From Auricularia sp. M13 (Eukaryota; Basidiomycota; Agaricomycetes; Auriculariales; Auriculariaceae), in NCBI GenBank assembly GCA_037042915.1, contig CM073194.1, forward strand, positions 2,542,001 to 2,606,000: 64,000 bases of DNA, written 5' to 3'. Shown here piece by piece: positions 53,401 through 64,000 of this stretch (position 1 is its first letter; every line of letters begins with the position of its first letter). The position numbers and the translations under genes are program-made. Under the pieces are notes generated by a model that did no database searches, had not been told where the DNA came from, and was given only the letters and a program-made list of their open reading frames with translations.

Positions 53401-56400
53401 CATCGGATCGGCGTCTTCGGCAGCTGTCAGGTCATATATGGATGTCTCTGACTCGGTCCCACGAGTCTCACGATCTGCCTTCGACACTTCACAGCGCAGT
53501 CAAAACTCGATCGGCAGGGTTCGTATTTTGGCACCGCCCATCGGATGGTCGTCCAGCACGCCGGGAAGACTCCGGAAGGTAACCTCGGCAGGGTCTGCGG
53601 TCGCCCATTTCGGATTTTGTCGCGTCGGCGGAAATTGCGCGTTGCCATGACGGCGCACAGCCTCGCAAAGGGTACCATCGCGTAGACCCTCGCGAGAGCT
53701 CCCCGGATATATATGGGTGTCCGACGATCGGGGTCCAACTGGGGTCGCAATTGGCTCTTGTCGGTCCCTTGTCCATCATTTGTCCATCATTTGTTGGTGA
53801 TCGGTCGGGTTCATGTCTGGAATGGGTTTGCTCTTCGTCCCGTGGTTTCAGCTGCACTCCTCGTTGCGCTACGGCTCCTTGTTGAGCTCTTGTCCATCAT
53901 TTGTTCATCATTCGTTGGTGATTCGTTGGGCTCTCGTCCAGAATGCGTTCGCTCGTCGTCCCGCGAGTTTAGCTGCACCCTCGCGGAGATACGGCTCCTT
54001 GTCCGGGTTTCGTGACATCGGCAGGTATTTCGGGTTGCTTTGGCAACGGACGGCCGAGGTAGCGACACCATCGCGTAGCCACGATCGTCAGCCTTCCGGA
54101 GATATATGGCTGTCGGGGTGTCTGCTCTCATTTGGAGTCCCTGGAAGCTCTTGACGGTCTCTTGTCGGACAAATGATGGACAAATCGCGGACAAGTGATG
54201 GACAAATGATGGGCAAGTGATGGACAAGGCCAAAACGCGCTTTGCACGCAGAGTGCCGGAATGTGGGGCTGACGTTCCGCAAAATTCCGGCACCAACCCT
54301 CAATCGAACTGCCGGGCCCAACATGATTTTGGGAGTCGGCGCCAAGCCCCCTTCCTCGTTTCCGTGGCGCAGGAATTTTTTTTGGATCTCATACCATGAG
54401 ATCCGGGCAAGTCGGAAGAACATATTAATAGGTTGAGTGACTTCCTTTCTCCTGGCCAAAGGTCGAGGATGCTCAGACTATCGGCAGAGTCCTTTTGCCT
54501 TCTGCCAGCCAAACACAGCCGATCGGTGGGCAGACCGACAGGCTCCCGAGCCGCGCACCCCCAAAGCCCCCAAATCGAGGCCAGTCCGACAGCGTCGGCG
54601 GGCTTCGGATTCTGCGATTTTGTGCCTTTTCCCCTGGATATGACCCCCCAGTGTCCCGACATGGTGCGCAGAGAAGTTTCAGGCCTCGACGAGCGCCAGG
54701 GACGAAGCGAGACACACTTTGGCATGTGCAGATCTTGCAGCAGAGTGCGATCAGGTCTGGACACGGTCCCTGCAGATCCCAGGCTTCCAGTGCATCGGAT
54801 CGGCGTCTTCGGCAGCTGTCAGGTCATATATGGATGTCTCTGACTCGGTCCCACGAGTCTCACGATCTGCCTTCGACACTTCACAGCGCAGTCAAAACTC
54901 GATCGGCAGGGTTCGTATTTTGGCACCGCCCATCGGATGGTCGTCCAGCACGCCGGGAAGACTCCGGAAGGTAACCTCGGCAGGGTCTGCGGTCGCCCAT
55001 TTCGGATTTTGTCGCGTCGGCGGAAATTGCGCGTTGCCATGACGGCGCACAGCCTCGCAAAGGGTACCATCGCGTAGACCCTCGCGAGAGCTCCCCGGAT
55101 ATATATGGGTGTCCGACGATCGGGGTCCAACTGGGGTCGCAATTGGCTCTTGTCGGTCCCTTGTCCATCATTTGTCCATCATTTGTTGGTGATCGGTCGG
55201 GTTCATGTCTGGAATGGGTTTGCTCTTCGTCCCGTGGTTTCAGCTGCACTCCTCGTTGCGCTACGGCTCCTTGTTGAGCTCTTGTCCATCATTTGTTCAT
55301 CATTCGTTGGTGATTCGTTGGGCTCTCGTCCAGAATGCGTTCGCTCGTCGTCCCGCGAGTTTAGCTGCACCCCTCGCGGAGATACGGCTCCTTGTCCGGG
55401 TTTCGTGACATCGGCAGGTATTTCGGGTTGCTTTGGCAACGGACGGCCGAGGTAGCGACACCATCGCGTAGCCACGATCGTCAGCCTTCCGGAGATATAT
55501 GGCTGTCGGGGTGTCTGCTCTCATTTGGAGTCCCTGGAAGCTCTTGACGGTCTCTTGTCGGACAAATGATGGACAAATCGCGGACAAGTGATGGACAAAT
55601 GATGGGCAAATGATGGACAACAAGGCGCAAAAGCCTGCCAGGGGCACAAAATTGCACCAACTCAGAATGTTTTCTGGGGCTCGATAAATTCCGCCGACCG
55701 GCACCAACCCTCAATCGAACTTTTCATCCTGGGCCCAACATGATTTTGGGACGTCGGCGACCAAGCCCCCTTCCTCGTTGAAACTGTTGGCGGGGAGCTG
55801 GAATTTTTCTTTTGCAGGATCTCATACCATGAGATCCAATCGGGGCTGACGAAACCAAGTCGGAAGAATTCAATAGGTTGAGTGTGACTTCCTTTCTCCT
55901 GGCCAAAGGTCGAGGATGCTCAGACTATCGGCAGAGTCCTTTTGCCTTCTGCCAGCCAAACACAGCCGATCGGTGGGCAGACCGACAGGCTCCCGAGCCG
56001 CGCACCCCCAAAGCCCCCAAATCGAGGCCAGTCCGACAGCGTCGGCGGGCTTCGGATTCTGCGATTTTGTGCCTTTTCCCCTGGATATGACCCCCCAGTG
56101 TCCCGACATGGTGCGCAGAGAAGTTTCAGGCCTCGACGAGCGCCAGGGACGAAGCGAGACACACTTTGGCATGTGCAGATCTTGCAGCAGAGTGCGATCA
56201 GGTCTGGACACGGTCCCTGCAGATCCCAGGCTTCCAGTGCATCGGATCGGCGTCTTCGGCAGCTGTCAGGTCATATATGGATGTCTCTGACTCGGTCCCA
56301 CGAGTCTCACGATCTGCCTTCGACACTTCACAGCGCAGTCAAAACTCGATCGGCAGGGTTCGTATTTTGGCACCGCCCATCGGATGGTCGTCCAGCACGC

Positions 56401-57242
56401 CGGGAAGACTCCGGAAGGTAACCTCGGCAGGGTCTGCGGTCGCCCATTTCGGATTTTGTCGCGTCGGCGGAAATTGCGCGTTGCCATGACGGCGCACAGC
56501 CTCGCAAAGGGTACCATCGCGTAGACCCTCGCGAGAGCTCCCCGGATATATATGGGTGTCCGACGATCGGGGTCCAACTGGGGTCGCAATTGGCTCTTGT
56601 CGGTCCCTTGTCCATCATTTGTCCATCATTTGTTGGTGATCGGTCGGGTTCATGTCTGGAATGGGTTTGCTCTTCGTCCCGTGGTTTCAGCTGCACTCCT
56701 CGTTGCGCTACGGCTCCTTGTTGAGCTCTTGTCCATCATTTGTTCATCATTCGTTGGTGATTCGTTGGGCTCTCGTCCAGAATGCGTTCGCTCGTCGTCC
56801 CGCGAGTTTAGCTGCACCCCTCGCAGAGATACGGCTCCTTGTCCGGGTTTCGTGACATCGGCAGGTATTTCGGGTTGCTTTGGCAACGGACGGCCGAGGT
56901 AGCGACACCATCGCGTAGCCACGATCGTCAGCCTTCCGGAGATATATGGCTGTCGGGGTGTCTGCTCTCATTTGGAGTCCCTGGAAGCTCTTGACGGTCT
57001 CTTGTCGGACAAATGATGGACAAATCGCGGACAAGTGATGGACAAATGATGCACAAATGATGGACAAGGCCGACAGGCGCTTTGCACGCAGCCTGCCAGG
57101 GGCCACACAAAATTCCGGCACCAACTCCGGAATGTTTTCTGAGGGCGTCGATAATTTTCTGACGTTCCGCCGACCGGCTATCTCCGATATTGCGTCCCCT
57201 GGAAGCTTTTCATCCTGATACCATCGGGATCGGGCGACATAT
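50438..57242 (+). repeat. Satellite array, 1.37-1.45 kb unit, one partial and four full units
   Basis: Units begin at AATAGGTTGAGTG: 51661, 53033, 54427 and 55872, with the next boundary at 57244 (periods 1372, 1394, 1445, 1372). The first, partial unit starts at the gap. The ~1.2-kb core is almost base-identical between units, but the last 170-250 bp of each unit are a patchwork that differs every time. The core holds TCCATCATTTGT blocks on one side and ACAAATGATGGACA blocks on the other, i.e. inverted relative to each other, plus three ATATATGG-(N)-TGTC motifs. Each spacer carries the hairpin GATCTCAT-ACC-ATGAGATC (a remnant in the last). Open frames of up to 159 codons recur but show no domain. 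Confidence 0.95.
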
Positions 57243-57245
57243 TAA

Positions 57246-58978
57246 GAGGAAGGGCTCGCCTGCTGCGTCGAGGGCTGTGGGTACGCGTGCACCGACGAGA
57301 AAACGCTCCGCTCGAGGCACCGACTTGAACGGCACCCTCACCTCGACGTCCTACCTCACCGGACCGCAGTCGTCCAGCAGCCGTATCGCGCGCCCTCGCA
57401 CAAGCGCTTCATCGAGGTTGTCGCTCAACGCGACGCGCAGGAGTGCCTGAATGGAGCCGATATTGTGGAGGCACACGAAAAGCGTCTTGGGCTGGCGCGC
57501 GCCAGTGCCAACGTCGGCGGGTCGGTCAAGGATACGTCGCAGTGGCTCGTGCGCTCAGGAATCACGGCCTTTGCGGGGTCGGCAACGCAGGCCGAACTCA
57601 TTGCTCGCGCAGAGCTGACGACTACGCCCCAGCCCGTGTCAGGTTGGCTTGAAACGCTCGTCACCAGTTCGGCAAAATACTTCGACGACTGCATAGACTT
57701 GCTCGACGCGCGCGCGGACGACCTGGTTTTGCGCCACGTGCGGAGCAAAGGGTATGTCAGCTGCACATTGGACGCAGGCGCATAATGACATGGCTTTCAG
57801 CTCAGAACCCGACCAACGGCCGTTGTCCCGTATTAATAACACCGCGAAGTACAGGGGCATCTTCGCGCGCCTCGTCGGTTTCGTTGCCCGCAACGCCCTC
57901 CAGCCGGAATCAAGCCCGTTCACATTCACCGACGAACAGCGGAGCCGTGCGCTGCATCTCGTCACAGTCTGCGAGGCCGGCGAGCCGGACACCGCAGTCC
58001 TGCAGCTCGCGGTGCACAACATCGCCATGGCGCTAGTCGCCCACGACTACGATGGCAAAAAGCCCTACTCCACCGCACTGGTCGCCTTCGTCTTCCTAGT
58101 GACGTTGGACCGCTTCAATGGCTATTTCCTCCCACCGGCACTCGTTACACCGTATACAGCTGCGCTGTCATATGCGGCGCGCTGCGTCGTCTACCGCCAG
58201 ATAGTTGAAGACTCTGTCGCCCTCGGCGGAACGACGTTCAGGTCTATGCCAAGATACATCAGGTGGATCAAGGTCGGCGAGCCGCACGTCTTTGACGCCT
58301 TGCGACAGTACGTACCTGGCAACATCTGGCGTACGGCAGCACTGACAATCAGGCAGAGTGCACGACCTCGCCAGGAACATCAGCCTACATACAGCCTCGC
58401 CGGACCGCGTCTTCTGGGCTTCAGGAAATACATCATCGTTCCGATACCTCGGCCACACCATCGCAATGGCAGGCTTACAAGGAATGGTTCAGGCGATGGC
58501 GTCCCGTGCCGAGCAGCTTGAGGCCTCGCTCACTCGATCTGCCGACATTACGAGCACGGACTTCTCCATCCCCAGCGTACTATGCGACGATCCCGCCAAT
58601 CAACAGCCCGGGTACTCCTTCGTATCCGAGCCGGTCAATAACATCGACCGGACGTCGTACGCCAAGGCGCTCCTGAACAGCGGTCACTTCTGCGCCGTGC
58701 TGGCCGGCAACAGCTTGCCTGTCTGGAACCAGAGCGCGTGCAAGGAATGGCGCGACGACTATCTGGAGCTCGCCTCGCTCCGTGCGGCTCTCATGCACAC
58801 CTGCGCCGGGCAGCCTCCCAGGGGAACGGAGGCGCTGCAGACGCTAATAGTGAACGCCGACCGCCGCCGAAGCCTGATTTGCACGGACGACCCAGAGATG
58901 CTCTGGGTCTTGGACTACAACAAGTCCAGCGAGATCACAGGAGGTGCGCGCACGCTAGGCCCGCGCTTCTGTCACTGA
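57246..58978 (+). pseudogene. N-terminal half of a telomere-linked helicase, 5'-truncated and frameshifted
   Basis: Immediately after the satellite an in-frame TAA (57243) is followed by an open frame with a C2H2-like finger (C-C-V-E-G-C, then R-H-R-L-E-R-H) and R-A-P-S-H-K-R-F-I-E-V, the usual N-terminal layout of fungal TLH proteins. There is no ATG, so the 5' end is cut at the satellite junction. The reading continues through K-Y-R-G-I-F-A-R-L-V-G-F and H-D-L-A-R-N-I-S-L to D-Y-N-K-S-S-E-I-T-G-G. It moves by one base near 57753, 58353 and 58960, where no plausible intron exists. These shifts are either decay or sequencing indels. Confidence 0.7.
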
Positions 58979-61688
58979 CGCTGCTTGAAGGATTCGACCG
59001 CACAATTATCCGTGCCCTGGACAGGCAGCTTGGAGACATTGTAAAGCGCGACATGGCCTTCCTTCGGACCTTCGCCCAACTGCTCGCCGATAGCGTCTTC
59101 CACTGCAGCGCAACGTCCGTCTCCAACGGTTACAAATTCCTCAACCGCGGTCTGTTTGATACGGACATCGACACCGAAAACGTCAGCAAGACCCTGCAGA
59201 TTTACTCCGTCCGATACGTCGACGTTGGGCTCACGGTTTCTGACTGGCGCCACGTGATGACGTCCATCGCCCGCCACTTGATTCGAGACCTCGACGTTGC
59301 GGCGACAGCTATACAGGAGGACTTGGACTATCAGGAGGGCCACTCGTCGCTCACGGCGAGCTTACACTACGGGCGCGAGCGAAATGGGCTCACCACCAAG
59401 CTCATAGCCCGCTTCCTTCCACTCAGCCGCTGTGTACACAAGGTGCGTGAAACGTCGCGCTGCACGGGCAAACGGATATTAAACGGCGTCCAGATACTCA
59501 AGCGCCCGCTAGCGGTCTCCGCTGACACCGTCCCAATCGAAACTCAGACGAGCGACCCTCCGCACACCGCCGACAGTCTCGCGCAACGCGTTGCGGCCGT
59601 GCTGTCGCCGCGCCTGCGTGCTCTGGCCGTTGACGAGGCCGCGCTGGCGTCAAACATCCTCGCGCTTCTGGAGCCCAGACTTCGCGCGCTTTCCCTCAAC
59701 CTCAACGCCCAGGCTGCGGCTGCGATTGTGGATGGATTCCGGCGCCATGGCTACCTACCCATGTATCCTGTCGTCGAGATGCAGGCGCGCGCGAAGCCTG
59801 CGGTCGTGCTGGACGTCAAAGGCCGCGACCTTCTCGCATCGCTACGCGCATTCTTGGGAACGCCAACAGCAACCTACCGGTCGCCGGCACAGCGCAACGC
59901 GATGGAGGCCATTGTGCGCCATCACGGACACACGGCGACGTTCCTACCGACGGCGGGCGGGAAGTCCTTGCTCTGGTTGCTGCCTTGCGCGCACTTCGAC
60001 CAGCCGACCGACGTCACCATCGTCTACGTACCCTGGATCGTCCTGGCAGAGTCCCACCTCCGCGCAAGCCGTGCAGCCGCCGTACCCTCGTGTATATGGA
60101 CGCGCGACAACCCGCATTTCCGCAAGTTGACGTTCGTCATCCCGGAAACCGGCAGCTCTGCTGAATTCCATGCGTCACTTCGCGAACTTGCAGCCAGCAA
60201 TAGGCTTCGCCGATTCTTCCTGGACGAGGTGCACGCATGGGTAACCGACAGCTCGTACCGCCCCGCCATGCTCGACGCGTCAGCGCTCTCCTCCTACGCT
60301 GTGCCAATGCACCTTCTTTCAGCTACAGTCCCCATCGAGGTCTACGAACAAGCGCTCGTGCAGCTGCACATCGCCGACCTTGCGCAGCCGCAGGTGTTTC
60401 GCGAGCGCTCTCTACGCGTGTCCATCCGCTACTGCGTCTTCCGCTTGCGTGAAGCCGACTTTGTCGCCCACATCGTCAACGCGGCTGCACGCTTGCTGAC
60501 GGACGAGTCCGACCGGGGCGTCATCTTCACACGCGGCATTGCAGACGCCGTCGGCGTCGCAGCCAGCCTGGGTTGCGAAGCCTTCCACAGTAACCTATCG
60601 CCCGAGGATCGTACAGCGACGCTCGCGCGCTGGGAGCGGGGCGAATATCGGCTGATTGTGGCCACAACGCTGCTCGCCACTGGCTACCATCTTCCCGGGG
60701 TCCGTCTGGTCGTCGAGTACGGCGCCAGCTGGAACTACATCACGCATGTTCAGGGCACAGGCCGCGGCGGTCGAGGCGATACGTACTGCGAGGCCCACAC
60801 ACTGCTGGACCCGACAAAGACGTACCACGTTGCAAACCCCGGCGCCTTCGGGCACCGGGAGATGATGGCCTGTCTCCGGAACGAGGGGTTGTGTCTGCGC
60901 CTCGGCATGGGGACATACATCGACGGCTGCAGTGAACGCTGCGAGGACCTGCCGCCCTACTACGTCCCGTGCTCGCGCTGCGTGCCGGAGTATCGGGCGC
61001 CGGCCACGGGCAGTCCCATCCCGCCGCGTCCGGTGCCAATCAGGTCTAGCGTCCTACACGCCGCCGCGGTCGCGCGTTCTGGGCCCGAGTGCAGCGTCGA
61101 GCTACGCATGTGTGCGGCGCTGCTGCAGCTGGACGCTGCTCGCAGGGAGGAGGCGGATGGGTATTTGAGGCTACGACTCGAGATGCTGAGGTATGTCGCA
61201 CTATGGCAAGTCGTATGTGGGTGCTGAACACCCATAGGAATGTCTGCATCGGCTGCTGGCTTACATCTGGCTTGCGGCGAGAAGACCACAAGACTGCATC
61301 CTGCATCTGCAAGCCCAACCTAGCCTACAGCACCGTCGACACCCCAGCAGGCCCAGTCTCTTATGCGCAAGCCAAGCATGCGACTCGCATAGACGGTGCG
61401 CTGGCGTGCATCTGGTGTTGGGTGCCGCGGACGCACGTGCTGCATCCTTATACTTCCACACATGGGAGTCAGTGCTCGTATGAAGATGTAATACCACAGG
61501 TATGCTTCGGAGCCTGGCTGTCCCTACGCAGCATGCTTGTTGCGTCTCCCCAGATCCCTCAGATCACGGAGCAGACAACATTTGACTCGTACTGGGAATG
61601 GGTGTGTGCTCGCGGTGCAGACGACGCTCACACTAACTGTATCCACTTGTTCCTCTGCATTGTGGACTATGTGCTCGGAGGCATGTAA
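58966..61688 (+). CDS. RecQ-like telomere-linked helicase (TLH), helicase core and Cys-rich C-terminus
   Basis: TLH proteins are subtelomeric RecQ-related 3'-5' DNA helicases. The frame is open for 2.2 kb. Helicase motifs in order: Q-like Y-R-S-P-A-Q, Walker A T-A-G-G-K-S (59949), D-E-V-H (about 60223), L-S-A-T, G-V-I-F-T-R, A-F-H-S-N-L, A-T-T-L-L-A-T-G, and motif VI Q-G-T-G-R-G-G-R-G (about 60750). A 47-nt intron at 61191-61237 (GTATGT, GCTGAAC branch, CATAG) joins R-L-E-M-L-R in phase to N-V-C-I-G-C-W and a second exon with C-x2-C-W and I-W-C-W-V-P, ending at 61688. This Cys/Trp-rich tail is usual for fungal TLHs. The start is unknown because the preceding half is frameshifted. Catalytic motifs are intact. 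Confidence 0.85.
61191..61237 (+). other. Intron of the telomere-linked helicase
   Basis: GTATGT donor, GCTGAAC branch region and CATAG acceptor, 47 nt. Without its removal the frame stops nine codons later; with it, the Cys-rich C-terminal exon is read. Confidence 0.75.
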
Positions 61689-61743
61689 CACCGGTCGGTA
61701 CTTGAAATAGCACTGCCCGACGAACCACTCCTATTCACGTTCT

Positions 61744-62514
61744 ATGCCACTGACACCAGAGGATTTGCTCTTCATTCTACGGTGTGCTGCACTTTATGTA
61801 GACCTTCGGCATTCAACTGCAGCCGCCCTCATGTGCACATCGCACCAGTTTCAAGGGGCCGTGGAGTCCATCCTCTACAGCAGCATCAAGCTGCAGACAC
61901 CAGGCGACGTCGCCGCATTCTACGGAATCATTCGAAGCCGCCGCGAGGCCCGGAACCCGCCGACGGTGCATACACTGTCAATCACAGCGGACGACAAAGC
62001 TGGAATCTGCAGTGCCCGCGCGTCTGTAATACTGGGGAATGTCCAGGGGTTGATCACTCTACGTGTGACGATTCCATATGCCCCCGCGGCATTCTTCATC
62101 GGTTCGCAGCGCCAACTGTATCTTGTCGGCGTACGACTGCGGCGACCACGCACGCTTCCGGCTTACCGCAGTAACCGCAATATAACACATTTGGCGCTGG
62201 ACCCCTTCCCGACCGCAGGGATTACCGCCTCACGAATCCTGCTCAACGCCCCCGAACTCGAGCATCTCACCCTCGTTGTGCATTCCACAACTCCAATTCG
62301 GTCAACCACATACAGGGCGCTGCACCGTTTCGTGGGGATATGCATCCGAAGCAGGGTTCAGCGCGTAAGCGTCCTCTTCGCGTGCGCTCCGGGCCCCGCA
62401 CCAACTGCACAAGAAGCAAAGGCACGCATTAATCAGCCGTTTGCGCAAATCGACATCCTCCCAGTTGGGACCTCCGGCGATGCGTGGGAGAGATTTGTGA
62501 TGGATGCTGCTTAA
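61744..62514 (+). CDS. F-box/LRR-like protein, single exon, 256 aa
   Basis: The frame runs from the ATG at 61744 to TAA without interruption. The N-terminus resembles a degenerate F-box (L-M-C-T-S-H-Q-F-Q-G-A-V-E-S-I-L-Y-S-S-I), followed by leucine-rich, LRR-like segments (I-T-H-L-A-L-D, E-L-E-H-L-T-L-V-V). The gene at 62652 has the same plan, so the two are tandem paralogues. There is no canonical LPxEL motif, so SCF membership is uncertain. It lies 55 bp downstream of the helicase gene. Confidence 0.7.
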   Translation: MPLTPEDLLFILRCAALYVDLRHSTAAALMCTSHQFQGAVESILYSSIKLQTPGDVAAFYGIIRSRREARNPPTVHTLSITADDKAGICSARASVILGNVQGLITLRVTIPYAPAAFFIGSQRQLYLVGVRLRRPRTLPAYRSNRNITHLALDPFPTAGITASRILLNAPELEHLTLVVHSTTPIRSTTYRALHRFVGICIRSRVQRVSVLFACAPGPAPTAQEAKARINQPFAQIDILPVGTSGDAWERFVMDAA

Positions 62515-62651
62515 CCATATGAGATCTGCGCCCTGTACGCATGTAATACAACAGCCAATGATAACGGGACATCTCGGGTCCGTGAGATAAAGGTCTCCGT
62601 CATCCGTGCCAGTGTGGCATCTTCCCATAGTCATCGAGGCTCCCAGCTGCC

Positions 62652-63558
62652 ATGGATACGGTGGTATGTGTGTCATCTGCACCGCGCAGACAGTGTTGAA
62701 CTACCCCAGAATACCACGCTTCCCGTCGAGCTTGTGACGGAGGTCCTGAAGAACTTGGCATCGCTATATGCGGGTCACATGCCGGCGAAAGTCGTGGAGC
62801 TCCTAGGACTCGCGCGTGTGCATCGCCACGGTATTGAAAAGTTCCTCTTCGATACCGTTTCCCTCAGGACGGATGCAGATTTGGAGCAGTTCCACGACAT
62901 CGTTAAGCAGCGCGCAGAGAGTGGTCGACACATTGTTGTTCGTGCGCTCTCCGTCTCTGCCGAGGATGCCACGCCGCGCGGAGCAGATACATTCATCGCC
63001 CTCATCAATATTCTCGGCCCGACTCTCAAGATGCTCCAGACAGGCCCGAAGTATGCAGCACTAGCGCTCGAGCACGCGGACGTGCCCGACCTATATCTGG
63101 ACGACTTCCCCGACGGCTTCTTCACTCCACTCGCCATCCCAGCCCGCACGATGAACCACCTGACACGCCTCTGGCTGGGCCCGTTCCCGGAGAATATTGA
63201 GCGATTTGACCGGATGATAGAGAAGATGCCCAGACTGCGGTGCCTTGGGCTGATTTTTATGCCCTGCCGGCCGATGGCGGCATGTCGCATCCTGGACGCA
63301 TGCGACCTCCGCGGCGTCGGGAAAGTCATATTCATTGTGCAGGAGTGGACGAATCCTGGTACAATGCTCAGCCGCCAACGACTGGCACTCTGCTTGCATG
63401 ACCACACTGGACGGAGGAAGAGGCACACGGCATTCGAGGTGCTTTCGGCGGACCCTGCGAGATGGGGCCGTGGAGCACGCGGCGGACATTGCCTGCCCAG
63501 TCTGTGGCTGAGCAGTGCGTTGGGAGAGATCGATCTTGTCGCCGCGCAGTCTCTGTAA
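62652..63558 (+). CDS. F-box-like protein, two exons, 286 aa
   Basis: A 12-nt first exon (M-D-T-V) is joined by a 46-nt intron (62664-62709: GTATGT, TTGAAC branch, CCCCAG) to a long exon starting N-T-T-L-P-V-E-L-V-T-E-V-L-K-N-L, a good F-box start. The joined frame is 286 residues. The helix V-H-R-H-G-I-E-K-F-L-F-D-T-V-S-L parallels the neighbour's Q-G-A-V-E-S-I-L-Y-S-S-I, and LRR-like leucine spacing follows (M-P-R-L-R-C-L-G-L-I). It is likely an SCF adaptor or a derived relative. Confidence 0.7.
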
Positions 63559-63574
63559 ATCGTTGCCCCTGACG

Positions 63575-64000
63575 ATGAGATTATTCACGCGTTACTGCCG
63601 GGAAGCTCCGAGGGAACCGCACGAAGTGCTGGCTGGCTTTCAATTGCCTTGCCCGCATCCCTCGAACCCCCATCCCGAGATGAGCAGCCACGAGGCCGAC
63701 GGGGAGGTCCAGGACACGGCGCAGACCTCTCCCCCACCTCCGCCACGCCCTGCGCAGCTCTGCCCGCTACCAGCCGAATTCTGCACGACATGCAAGAGCT
63801 ATATCGCGCCCAACACGGGCAGTCGCTGCTTACGGTGCAAGAAGGTGTTCCACGCTGACTATGGTACGTTCCGCTTCTGGAGGTGGTGCATTGCTGACGG
63901 CGCCGGACAGCGTGCAGCACCAGTGGATTGTTGGGTCTGGGATATGTTTGCCTGGCCTGCCATTGTCGGGGCTGCGCTGGTACAGCCGGGTTCATGCTTC
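63575..64000 (+). CDS. Cys-rich zinc-binding protein, 5' part, runs off the right edge
   Basis: From the ATG at 63575 (or the in-frame ATG at 63680) the frame is Pro-rich and then reads F-C-T-T-C-K-S-Y and C-L-R-C-K-K-V-F-H-A-D-Y. A 47-nt intron (63864-63910, GTACGT donor, TGCTGACG branch) joins in phase to an exon with C-L-A-C-H-C-R-G-C. The C-x2-C pairs with a nearby His suggest one or two treble-clef zinc sites, RING- or PHD-like, but the spacing is not that of a named family. The 3' end is outside the window. Confidence 0.5.
   Translation, partial: MRLFTRYCREAPREPHEVLAGFQLPCPHPSNPHPEMSSHEADGEVQDTAQTSPPPPPRPAQLCPLPAEFCTTCKSYIAPNTGSRCLRCKKVFHADYGTFRFWRWCIADGAGQRAAPVDCWVWDMFAWPAIVGAALVQPGSCF

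Noticed and set aside
51731-56421. Recurrent 100-160 codon ORFs in every satellite unit
   Set aside because: They recur only because the DNA is repeated. They overlap in several frames on both strands, lack domains and promoters, and end in the variable spacer.
58738-58965. Helicase start at 58738
   Set aside because: The codon is GTG, and the first ~75 codons are out of frame with the TLH homology, which lies in another frame over the same DNA. The helicase reading enters this frame only near 58966.

Overview
The window looks like a repeat-rich stretch of a basidiomycete (Agaricomycete-type) nuclear genome. Host-type genes carry many short introns of 45-66 nt with GTRNGT donors, CTRAY branch points and CAG/TAG acceptors. 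TATA boxes lie about 30-60 nt before short ATGs. The gene content (F-box/LRR-like proteins, RhoGEF, RING and C2H2 proteins, a Tnp2-type transposase, a Tad-like LINE, a RecQ-like telomere-linked helicase) also fits. There is no bacterial-style operon, CRISPR array, rRNA or tRNA that I can support. No LTR retroelement or virus-like element was recognised. The satellite array and the helicase suggest the right end is subtelomeric, but no TTAGGG tract is visible.

Layout. 1-11 kb: a partial ORF at the left edge, a first copy of repeat family A, a spliced FAD amine oxidase, half of an inverted duplication (E), and a decayed EFL1/RIA1 ribosome-biogenesis GTPase on the minus strand. 11.4-15.4 kb: a ~4 kb segment (D1) repeated almost exactly at 44.8-48.8 kb. 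It holds a head-to-head pair of small paralogous genes with C-terminal membrane anchors. 15.5-17.1 kb: a complete eight-exon C2H2 zinc-finger gene. 17-30 kb: several small unrecognised genes, a minus-strand RhoGEF, and an F-box gene. 30.9-39.5 kb: a 177-bp MITE, a Tnp2/CACTA transposase gene, then a LINE that carries a nested 457-bp hAT-like insertion. The LINE lies between two pieces of a third copy of D. 39.9-44.3 kb: a RING-type protein gene and inverted copies of the C and E segments. 44.4-50.3 kb: the second copy of D, then a second RhoGEF copy that stops at a 100-N assembly gap.

50.4-64 kb: four and a bit units of a 1.37-1.45 kb satellite with near-identical cores and highly variable spacers. 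The array ends exactly in register with a 5'-truncated telomere-linked helicase (57.2-61.7 kb). Beyond it lie two tandem F-box-like paralogues and a cysteine-rich gene running off the right edge.

How the parts relate. Most of the window is built by copying and inverting segments (families A, C, D, E, F). At least one promoter-plus-first-exon module has been placed in front of unrelated genes: the C2H2 gene, the RhoGEF and a chimeric ORF. The two D copies differ mainly by one- or two-base indels, so either uneven assembly polishing or decay of the second copy must be considered before any frameshift there is taken as biological.
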